A stretch of DNA of 5,017 nucleotides from Aquificaceae bacterium (GTDB taxonomy: Bacteria; Aquificota; Aquificia; Aquificales; Aquificaceae): the NCBI GenBank assembly GCA_015487365.1, contig WFPT01000111.1, positions 1 to 5,017 on the forward strand, given 5' to 3'. A program made the translations under genes and the position numbers. Below, one piece after another: positions 1 through 5,017 of this stretch. Numbering within the stretch: position 1 is the stretch's first letter; each line of letters begins with the position of its first letter. Below the pieces are notes generated by a model that was not told the DNA's origin, searched no databases, and saw only the letters and a program-made list of their open reading frames with translations.

Positions 1-981
1 ACTTATATCCACCAGTTTTTCATGGAGGTAATCGCTTAATAGTCCTTCAATTTTTTTACAAGTTTCAAGGCTTTTTTCAAATACTTTAACTTTTAGTAAG
101 CAATTTTTAGATTTAAATTCCTTCACCAAAGCCTTTGCCTCCTCCAAGCTTCTCACCTCCAAGACCTTTAACTCCCTCCTTTGGGGGACCTCTACCTCCT
201 CTAAGGTAAAGCCCTTTTCTTCTAATATTAAGTAATTTATAAACTTCTTTTTATCGGACTCACCAAAGTCTATGGGGTAGGGACTACCGCTGTAATAACA
301 TCTTCTGTGTCCTTCAACCTTTTGGTGTTTGTGTATGTGTCCCAAAGCTACGTAGTCAAATTCCATGGGCAGGGAGGTGGGGTCTATGGAGTAAAATTCG
401 TCAAGGGTAACCTTCTTTTCACTCCCTGAAATTTTACTACGGGCCACAAGGAGGTGGGAAAGAAGTATCTTAAAGCGTCCATCCTCCCTTAGGTGATGGG
501 CCACAAAGTTTAAATACTTTAAAACCTTCTGCCTGTATTCATCCTTACCCTCTTCCAAGGAGTTTATAACCCTTTCGTCTATAAAGGGGAGGGCAAAGAT
601 AACTAAATCCTCGTCCTGGTAAAGGTTTTGCTCCACTTTGGGGGTAGGCCTTGGGAAGATGAAGAGGTTTGAAGGGGAGAAGTTACTTAAAATCCTTACG
701 TTTTCTAAAAGTCTTGGGCTGTCGTGGTTTCCCGCTATCAGGATAACCCTACAACTTTGACAAAGCTCCCTTAAATTTTCATAGACCATCCTTTGGGTTT
801 CAAGGGAGGGGTTTTCCTTGTCAAAGAGGTCCCCCGCTATCAGTAGGGTATCTACCTTCTCAGTCTTTACAAAGTCCTTTAAAAACTCTAAAAAATAAAG
901 GAGGTCCTCATCCCTTGAAAATTCACCCAGCCTTTTACCCGCGTGCCAGTCTGAGGTATGGACTATCCTCCTAAGGGCCAT
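1..981 (-). CDS. sbcD: SbcD/Mre11-family DNA exonuclease, 3' end beyond window
   Basis: Partial gene: 327 codons are open from an ATG at 981 to the window edge and no stop is seen. I translated it by hand. All five Mre11-type calcineurin-like phosphoesterase motifs are present: SDWH (D11, H13), AGDLFD (D51, D54), GNHD (N85, H86, D87), LLSH (H176) and GHIH (H215, H217). These are the known ligands of the two Mn ions. The block YYSGSPYPIDFGE (about 229-241), typical of SbcD, follows the last motif. SbcD is usually near 380-400 residues, so part of the C-terminal capping region is missing. Family role: cytoplasmic 3'-5' exonuclease and hairpin endonuclease that works with the SbcC/Rad50 ATPase in trimming DNA ends. 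It starts 13 bp after the amidase stop. The nearest purine-rich run (AGGGGAG) is about 18 nt before the ATG, too far for a normal Shine-Dalgarno, so translation is probably coupled to the amidase. No ATG, GTG or TTG was seen just upstream in frame. Oddity: a CQSC pair at C74/C77. The family is very sure; sbcD is favoured over archaeal-style mre11 by the bacterial context. Confidence 0.93.
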   Translation of the reverse strand, partial: MALRRIVHTSDWHAGKRLGEFSRDEDLLYFLEFLKDFVKTEKVDTLLIAGDLFDKENPSLETQRMVYENLRELCQSCRVILIAGNHDSPRLLENVRILSNFSPSNLFIFPRPTPKVEQNLYQDEDLVIFALPFIDERVINSLEEGKDEYRQKVLKYLNFVAHHLREDGRFKILLSHLLVARSKISGSEKKVTLDEFYSIDPTSLPMEFDYVALGHIHKHQKVEGHRRCYYSGSPYPIDFGESDKKKFINYLILEEKGFTLEEVEVPQRRELKVLEVRSLEEAKALVKEFKSKNCLLKVKVFEKSLETCKKIEGLLSDYLHEKLVDIS

Positions 982-994
982 ATAGGGAATTTTA

Positions 995-2047
995 TCAAAC
1001 TCCCCTCTCCTTGAAGAAGTAATAAACTATACTTTTGTATATGGCCTTTGCCAGCCTTTTCTGAAAGTCCCTGCTTACAAGTTTTAGGGCCTCCTCGGGG
1101 TTGGTTATAAAGCCCGTTTCTAAGAGTATGGAGGGTATCCCGGGATTCTTTAATACTTCAAACCTTGCCCTCTTTATACCCCTAAAAACTACCTCCCTTG
1201 ACAGGAACTTTTTTAAGTGAAAGGCTAAAATCCTACCAAAGGTTACGCTCTCTTCCAGGGAAAGGTCCATGGCAAGGTCAAGGAGTATCTTCCTAACTAT
1301 GGGTTCCTGGTAGCCCCTACCTAAAAGCATCTTTACAAAATCTTTGTCCCTTACCCTATCCTTTAAACCTTCATAAGAGACCGCAAAGATTTGGGTTCCA
1401 ACCGCATAGGGCTTACCCTTTGGTGCGGCGTCCGAGTGAATGCTTATAAATAGGTCCGCCTTTTCCCTTACCGCTATGAGGGACCTCTCCTTCAAGGGGA
1501 CGTAGTAATCACCCTTCCTGGTAAGGACAACCCTAAACCTTTTATCCCCCCTTAACAACCTGTAAAGCTCCTTGGCTATCTTTAAATTTACGTCCTTTTC
1601 CCTTATCCCTAAAAAGCCGATAGCTCCTGGGTCCTTACCTCCGTGCCCTGGGTCAATTACCACCGTTATCTTCCTAAAATGGGGAAAGGTTTTGGCCTCC
1701 CTATAAACGTCCACCACAAACCTTTCTGGCTCCCTCAGGTAAAACCTTTTGGTTGAAAAGGGGAAGCTGGGTATTAGGACTACCCTCCTACCCCATGGGT
1801 GCTTCCCCACCCTTATCTTAAAGCCCTTTATCTTCTTTAAATTTTTTACTTTATAAACCCCGTAAAAGTCAATCACTATACGGTAAGGCCCTTTTAGTAT
1901 GAAGCTCTTAACCTTTACCCTATCCGAGAGGTCAAAGACTATCCTAACCTTTTTCTGATAAAATCCCACCCTCAGGCCTTTTAGGGTGGCCCCGAAGGAG
2001 AGGCTAAGTAAGATAGTTAAAGTGGTTAAAGTCCTTAGGAACTTCAA
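995..2047 (-). CDS. Exported N-acetylmuramoyl-L-alanine amidase (AMIN + Amidase_3)
   Basis: 350 residues, zinc amidase that cuts the bond between N-acetylmuramic acid and L-alanine in peptidoglycan, acting outside the inner membrane. Residues 1-20 look like a Sec signal peptide: K2 and R5, a hydrophobic stretch, and a likely cut after FGA. Residues about 22-116 resemble an AMIN domain, which targets peptidoglycan or the division site in AmiC. Residues about 127-345 are Amidase_3, with zinc ligands H135 (IDPGHGGKDPGA), E150 (IREKDVN) and H204 (SIHSD), and catalytic E310 (LLETGFITNPEE). The segment after GTQIFAVS (about 225-265, ending ILLDLAMD) lies where AmiA/B/C enzymes carry a self-inhibiting helix opened by LytM-type activators; that it does so here is inference. 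The start is TTG at 2047, chosen because it gives a complete signal peptide and has a GGAGG 6 nt upstream. The first 44 bp overlap the end of the HerA-like gene. It is AmiC-like, but I do not assign the symbol. An amidase between two DNA-processing genes is unexpected. Confidence 0.93.
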   Translation of the reverse strand: MKFLRTLTTLTILLSLSFGATLKGLRVGFYQKKVRIVFDLSDRVKVKSFILKGPYRIVIDFYGVYKVKNLKKIKGFKIRVGKHPWGRRVVLIPSFPFSTKRFYLREPERFVVDVYREAKTFPHFRKITVVIDPGHGGKDPGAIGFLGIREKDVNLKIAKELYRLLRGDKRFRVVLTRKGDYYVPLKERSLIAVREKADLFISIHSDAAPKGKPYAVGTQIFAVSYEGLKDRVRDKDFVKMLLGRGYQEPIVRKILLDLAMDLSLEESVTFGRILAFHLKKFLSREVVFRGIKRARFEVLKNPGIPSILLETGFITNPEEALKLVSRDFQKRLAKAIYKSIVYYFFKERGV

Positions 2048-3671
2048 GGCTCTCCTCCACCTCCTCCCTTCTGGTGGCCCAAGGTGGGTAGGGGAAGTTT
2101 AAGGATATGGGGGTAGGTATGTCAGGTTGAAGCAGTATCATAGTCCCCTTCTTTAAGATTATGGCCCTCTTCTTGTAGTTGTTGTCCAAGTAGTCGTACT
2201 CCTTAGAGGATACCTCCGCTGAGTCTATCCTCCCCAAAACCTTTATACTGGCGTTGGTATAAATCCTCTTTTCCACTTCCGAGGCGTTCTGCTGAGCTCC
2301 AATAAGTATTACCCCCAAACTCCTTCCCCTCTCCGCTATGTCCAAGAGTATGTCCTTTATGGGGCTATTCCTTTCTCTTGGAGCATACTTGTTTAGCTCG
2401 TCCAAAAGGACGAAGAGTTTTATCTTTGGGTCCGCCATCCTCTCCTTTTCCTCAAAGACCTTCCTAAGGATGGCCCCTACGACAAAGCTCTTTGCCACAT
2501 CCCTTAGCTCAGAAATGTCTACAACGCTTATCTTGGAGTTGCTCCAGGAGATGGTTTTACTCTCTTCACCCCATACGAGGTTTTGGCAGTGTTTTATCGC
2601 AAACTCAAACCTCCTCAAAAAGGCATTTACCGTGGTCCTCTGGGCCTTCCCAAACCAAAGCTCGTACCTGTCGGGGTCCTTCCCCTCCGCCACCCTCTTT
2701 ATCTCCCAATAGAGCTCCCTGAGGTTTGAAACGGTCTTTGCGTTGTCCAAAACCAGGAAGGGACTGCTATCGCTTTCACCCTCTAAGTTTTTTAGTCTTT
2801 CCGCCACCTTTTCCAATACGTGCATTAGGTTTGAGGAGTTGAGCTCCTCGTAGTTAAACATAAAGTATATTAATTCCTCCCTCGCAAAGTCCCTTATGCT
2901 CCACTTAAAGATATTAACGCCCTCCCTTGCGGAGAAGGAGGGGTAGTTGCTTCCCACCTTTTCGGGGGGTGAGTAGAAGGAAACACCTTCAAAGGGCTTT
3001 GGCTCTAAGCCTAAGAGTTCAAAGTCCCTCCTGTGTTTTTCCTTAAAGTTTTTGTTCCTTTTGTCTATCCACATGAGGTCCTTACCCTTAACGTTAAAGA
3101 TTAGGGCCCTTTTGTCCCTATCCCTACCCTTTGAAAATATGGAGTAGAGTAAAAAGAGGGCGTAGGAGGTTTTGGTAGCTACCCCCGACATCCCCGAGAT
3201 GGAAACGTGGGCCCCTTCCTTGCCGTTTATGAAGTGGTAGTTTATGTAAATGGGGTATTGACGGTTGTGGGAAATTCCCGCGGGTATCCTGTCCCCCATC
3301 TGGTCGTAAAAGAGGGCTACCTCTATCTCCTTATCCTTAAAGGATGGTCTGTAAACGGGGGAGGTGGGCTTTGGACTTATTAAAATTTCCGGCTCAATCC
3401 TGGTTATATTTACCTTTGCAATTAGAGTATCTATTGAGCTTATCCTACCAGTTTTGGTTAAAAAGCTTTGGCTCACTTCATCTATACCCTCCTCGTACCT
3501 TTTTACCTCTGAAACTATACCGTAATACTTAACCTCCTGGTTTGCTACCTCGGAGCTTATAACGAGGACGTCCTCTAACTGAACCAACTTATCGTTGTAT
3601 ATACCTACCCAAACTTCAAAGGGTGTGGAAGGGTAGTTTTTTAGGCCTAAAACTATACCTACTTCCTCCAT
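2004..3671 (-). CDS. HerA-like ATPase with HAS-barrel-like N-terminus (DUF87 type)
   Basis: 555 residues, cytoplasmic, of the HerA/FtsK class of hexameric P-loop DNA translocases. Residues about 1-110 fit a HAS-barrel: GIVLG, then PFEVWVGIYNDKLVQLEDVLVI, typical of HerA N-termini. The ATPase core follows, split by a mostly helical insert at about 200-400. Walker B is clear at LFVLLDELNKYAP (D424, E425). RGRSLGVILIGAQQ (449-461) matches the segment with the sensor glutamine in HerA proteins. The Walker A position, GMSGVATKTS (160-169), keeps K167 and T168 but lacks the usual Gly before Lys and does not fit GxxxxGK[ST]. Known HerA proteins drive the NurA nuclease and work with Mre11-Rad50 in end resection; an sbcD gene lies two genes downstream, which fits. 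No NurA is seen here. ATG at 3671 comes 6 bp after the GDPD stop without a Shine-Dalgarno, so coupling by re-initiation is likely. The last 44 bp overlap the amidase gene. HerA-like class is likely; true herA function is unproven, so no symbol is given. Confidence 0.85.
   Translation of the reverse strand: MEEVGIVLGLKNYPSTPFEVWVGIYNDKLVQLEDVLVISSEVANQEVKYYGIVSEVKRYEEGIDEVSQSFLTKTGRISSIDTLIAKVNITRIEPEILISPKPTSPVYRPSFKDKEIEVALFYDQMGDRIPAGISHNRQYPIYINYHFINGKEGAHVSISGMSGVATKTSYALFLLYSIFSKGRDRDKRALIFNVKGKDLMWIDKRNKNFKEKHRRDFELLGLEPKPFEGVSFYSPPEKVGSNYPSFSAREGVNIFKWSIRDFAREELIYFMFNYEELNSSNLMHVLEKVAERLKNLEGESDSSPFLVLDNAKTVSNLRELYWEIKRVAEGKDPDRYELWFGKAQRTTVNAFLRRFEFAIKHCQNLVWGEESKTISWSNSKISVVDISELRDVAKSFVVGAILRKVFEEKERMADPKIKLFVLLDELNKYAPRERNSPIKDILLDIAERGRSLGVILIGAQQNASEVEKRIYTNASIKVLGRIDSAEVSSKEYDYLDNNYKKRAIILKKGTMILLQPDIPTPISLNFPYPPWATRREEVEESLEVPKDFNHFNYLT
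2052..2065 (-). promoter_or_regulatory. Double Shine-Dalgarno for the TTG-started amidase
   Basis: On the minus strand two purine runs precede the TTG at 2047. GGAGG at 2058-2054 has a 6 nt spacer, and AGGAGG at 2065-2060 has a 12 nt spacer. Both lie in the Arg-Arg-Glu-Glu-Val-Glu-Glu codons (residues 534-540) of the upstream HerA-like gene. The nearer one supports the TTG start and suggests that the amidase is translated by ribosomes finishing the upstream gene. Confidence 0.7.
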
Positions 3672-3677
3672 AGGAAA

Positions 3678-4349
3678 TTATTTTATAAAACTTGAAAGGA
3701 CTTTAATTTCGTCCGTTGCAATACCGTCTACCCCTATTAGGGAAAGCCTTTTTGCCTCTTCCACCTCATTTACGGTCCAAGTTATAACTTTTAGTTTCAG
3801 CCGGTGGGCGAAGCTAACGCTCCTTTTGGTGGTTAAATACTTTGCGGGTAAGACGAATTCACAACCAAGCTCCTTCGCCCTTAAAATCTTTCCAGGAGGC
3901 CTTGAATATATTAGTCCCGTCTTAAAACCAAAACCCTTAAAAATCTTTAAGGGCTCCTCCAAGAAGGATATTACGGTGCAAAGCTCTTTTAGTCCAAACC
4001 TTAAAATTTCCTCTGCAATTTCCTCCTCCATACCCTCCTCCTTTACCTCCAAGAGGAAGGGAAAGGACAGCTCCTTGAAGAAGTTTAAAACCTCCTGTAA
4101 GGTATTAACCCCTAACGAAGTCAGATAACTTACCTTACAGTCTATAACCTTTTTATCCAGGGAAAAGAGCCTTTTTAAATCCTTATCGTGAAAGACTACC
4201 AGACCGTCCTTAGCCCTCCTTACGTCAAATTCCACCAAATCTACCCCGCACTCTATGGCTCTCTTGAAGGAGCTTAAAGTGTTTTCCCTTTCCAGGGAGG
4301 GTAGTCCCCTATGCCCTACTATAAAGGGCCTCTTCAAGGGTAAGGACAA
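3678..4349 (-). CDS. Glycerophosphodiester phosphodiesterase (GDPD family)
   Basis: 223 residues, a single GDPD TIM-barrel domain close to the size of short cytosolic bacterial enzymes (about 230-250). It hydrolyses glycerophosphodiesters to sn-glycerol 3-phosphate and an alcohol, a step in phospholipid turnover. Motifs in order: GHRG (H13, R14), ENT (22-24), VEFDVR with metal ligands E40 and D42, VVFHD with catalytic H54, LLEVK with E101, then ITWTVN (189-194) and GVDGIATD (206-213) near the end of the barrel. No signal peptide or membrane segment is visible, so it probably acts in the cytoplasm. The start is TTG at 4349: an in-frame TAA lies two codons upstream, and AGGAGG stands 9 nt before it. 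A TTG at 4337 is a weaker alternative. The first 41 bp overlap the end of hisG. Substrate range cannot be read from the sequence, and no glycerophosphodiester transporter is adjacent. All key residues are present. Confidence 0.93.
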   Translation of the reverse strand: MSLPLKRPFIVGHRGLPSLERENTLSSFKRAIECGVDLVEFDVRRAKDGLVVFHDKDLKRLFSLDKKVIDCKVSYLTSLGVNTLQEVLNFFKELSFPFLLEVKEEGMEEEIAEEILRFGLKELCTVISFLEEPLKIFKGFGFKTGLIYSRPPGKILRAKELGCEFVLPAKYLTTKRSVSFAHRLKLKVITWTVNEVEEAKRLSLIGVDGIATDEIKVLSSFIK

Positions 4350-4929
4350 CCCTTAAAACCTCCTCCCTCTTGTTTCTAAAACTTCCCCTGTTGGCTATAA
4401 GGTAAGCGTGGGATTCAAAGATTTCTTCAAAGACCACCAAGCCGTTTTCCCTTAAAGTCCTTCCCGTTTGGGTAATATCCACTATAACATCCGCAAGCCC
4501 TACGAGGGGAGCTATTTCCACCGAGCCCGAAAGCTTTAAGACCTTAACCTCCCTCCCCTTGAAGAACTTCTTAGCTACGTTTTCATACTTTGTAGCCACC
4601 CTTAAAACGTCCTTTTCCCTATACTCTTTAAGTTTTTCCCTCCTCCCCGCCACCACCATCTTACAACGGCCAAAGTTTAGGTTTAGGAGGTTGTAGGTGT
4701 TTGGCTCCTTTTCCCTTATAACGTCAAGGCCACATATACCCAAATCCGCCACCCCCTCCTCAACGTAGAGGGGGACGTCGGAGGGTTTTACCAGGAGGAA
4801 GGAAAAACCTTCCCCTTCTAAAAGTAATTTTCTGTCGTTGTTCAGTTTTCCCTTAAAGATTCCCACCTCCCTTAAAAGGTTTAAACTTTCCCCCAAGAGC
4901 CTCCCCTTTGGTAGGGCAAACCTAACCAT
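4309..4929 (-). CDS. hisG: ATP phosphoribosyltransferase, short form
   Basis: 206 residues, catalytic subunit for the first step of histidine synthesis: ATP + PRPP to N1-(5-phosphoribosyl)-ATP + diphosphate, in the cytoplasm. Signatures: FALPKGRL (4-11), the block KPSDVPLYVEEGVADLGICG (48-67), VATKYENVAKKFF (111-123), and the PRPP-binding stretch from SGSVEIAPLVGLADV (134-148) to ITQTGRTLRENGL (152-164). The protein stops just after the catalytic domains, at about 206 residues against about 290-300 for the long form. It therefore lacks the C-terminal ACT-like histidine-sensing domain. Short-form enzymes are known to need HisZ, a histidyl-tRNA synthetase paralogue, for activity and feedback; no hisZ or other his gene is in the window, so it must lie elsewhere. 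ATG at 4929 overlaps the upstream stop by 8 bp (4922-4929). AAGG lies about 13 nt upstream, so coupling probably matters more than the Shine-Dalgarno. The downstream GDPD gene starts 41 bp inside it. Confidence 0.97.
   Translation of the reverse strand: MVRFALPKGRLLGESLNLLREVGIFKGKLNNDRKLLLEGEGFSFLLVKPSDVPLYVEEGVADLGICGLDVIREKEPNTYNLLNLNFGRCKMVVAGRREKLKEYREKDVLRVATKYENVAKKFFKGREVKVLKLSGSVEIAPLVGLADVIVDITQTGRTLRENGLVVFEEIFESHAYLIANRGSFRNKREEVLRVVLTLEEALYSRA
4359..4364 (-). promoter_or_regulatory. Shine-Dalgarno for the TTG-started GDPD gene
   Basis: AGGAGG on the minus strand with a 9 nt spacer to the TTG at 4349. It lies in the Glu-Glu-Val codons (residues 189-191) of hisG, so the site does double duty as coding sequence. 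It decides the start of the GDPD gene and implies translation coupled to hisG. Confidence 0.75.
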
Positions 4930-5017
4930 GGTGGGGTTTTATCCTTATAAGCACCTCGTCGGGATTTACCGTCTCCCCCACCTCTACGAAAATATCCTCC
5001 ACTATTCCATCCACGGG
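4922..5017 (-). CDS. accB: Biotinyl-domain protein, C-terminal 31 residues; probably AccB (BCCP)
   Basis: Only the last 31 codons and a TAG stop are in the window; the 5' end lies beyond 5017. The visible peptide runs PVDGIVEDIFVEVGE, then TVNPDEVLIRIKPHHG. This is the second half of a biotinyl/lipoyl barrel: a small residue-Gly turn, V..I.VE.G..V, then DE.L..I before the terminus. The spacing matches the end of E. coli BCCP ([24 protein letters not shown] region). In that alignment the biotinylated Lys of the MKM motif would fall about eight codons outside the window. In the family, AccB carries the carboxybiotin for acetyl-CoA carboxylase in fatty-acid synthesis. The protein ends right after the barrel, which fits BCCP or the C-terminal biotin domain of a larger carboxylase (pyruvate or 2-oxoglutarate carboxylase type). 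It argues against an RND adaptor, which has further domains after its lipoyl half. accC does not follow directly; hisG does, with an 8 bp overlap. The domain is fairly sure, the gene name less so. Confidence 0.6.
   Translation of the reverse strand, partial: PVDGIVEDIFVEVGETVNPDEVLIRIKPHHG

Noticed and set aside
982..994. Promoter or terminator between the amidase and sbcD genes
   Set aside because: The gap is only 13 bp, with no hairpin plus T-run and no room for a promoter; read-through is more likely.
2052..2067. Repeated GGAGGA/CCTCCT units as a regulatory repeat
   Set aside because: Such words occur throughout the window as Glu and Arg codons, and their spacing is irregular.
2338..2722. 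Two overlapping plus-strand open frames (124 and 76 codons)
   Set aside because: Both lie wholly antisense within the HerA-like gene, overlap each other in different frames, are Ser/Pro/Leu-rich as expected from the complement of purine-rich codons, and match no family I know.
3165..3194. Frameshift or pseudogene at the odd P-loop of the HerA-like gene
   Set aside because: The frame is open for 555 codons, and sensible HerA-like sequence (Walker B, AQQ segment) continues in the same frame, so the unusual loop is probably real.
3344..3532. Plus-strand open frame of 62 codons
   Set aside because: Antisense shadow of the N-terminal part of the HerA-like gene, with no recognisable motif.
3826..4128. 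Plus-strand open frame of 100 codons
   Set aside because: Antisense shadow inside the GDPD gene; Lys/Ser-rich composition follows from the complementary strand.
4922..5017. Membrane-fusion (HlyD/RND adaptor) protein as the identity of the edge gene
   Set aside because: The barrel half is followed almost at once by the stop codon, whereas adaptor proteins carry beta-barrel domains after the lipoyl half.

Overview
The window is a tightly packed run of six genes, all on the minus strand, so transcription goes from high to low coordinates. In transcription order they are: the last 31 residues of a biotinyl-domain protein (probably AccB), hisG (short form), a glycerophosphodiester phosphodiesterase (GDPD), a HerA-like ATPase with an N-terminal HAS-barrel-like region, an exported AMIN/Amidase_3 cell-wall amidase, and an SbcD/Mre11-type nuclease that runs off the low-coordinate edge. 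Junctions are -8, -41, +6, -44 and +13 bp. There is no gene-free stretch over 13 bp, and no RNA gene, mobile element, CRISPR array, terminator or internal promoter that I can support. It reads as one operon whose promoter lies beyond position 5017.

The likely source is a thermophilic bacterium with a compact genome, most like Aquificota (Aquifex/Hydrogenobacter/Thermocrinis type). This is inference. It rests on a purine-loaded coding strand, arginine written almost only as AGG, Lys/Glu-rich proteins, functionally mixed genes in one operon, TTG starts, and a short-form HisG. I cannot name the species.

The genes do not form one pathway. The first three are household metabolism: fatty-acid synthesis, the first step of histidine synthesis, and glycerophosphodiester breakdown. 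The last three are a HerA-like translocase and an Mre11-type nuclease with an amidase gene between them. HerA, NurA, Mre11 and Rad50 are the known partners of archaeal DNA-end resection, so a HerA-like ATPase two genes from an Mre11-type nuclease is the most suggestive functional link here. A Rad50/SbcC gene would be expected just past position 1. The ATPase has an atypical P-loop.

Two of the three same-operon overlaps are unusually long (41 and 44 bp). Both use a TTG start with a strong Shine-Dalgarno placed inside Glu-Glu codons near the end of the upstream gene. The two ATG-started genes that follow a short gap (herA-like and sbcD) have no good Shine-Dalgarno. I see no clearly new system; the best leads are the HerA-like/Mre11 pairing and the odd P-loop.
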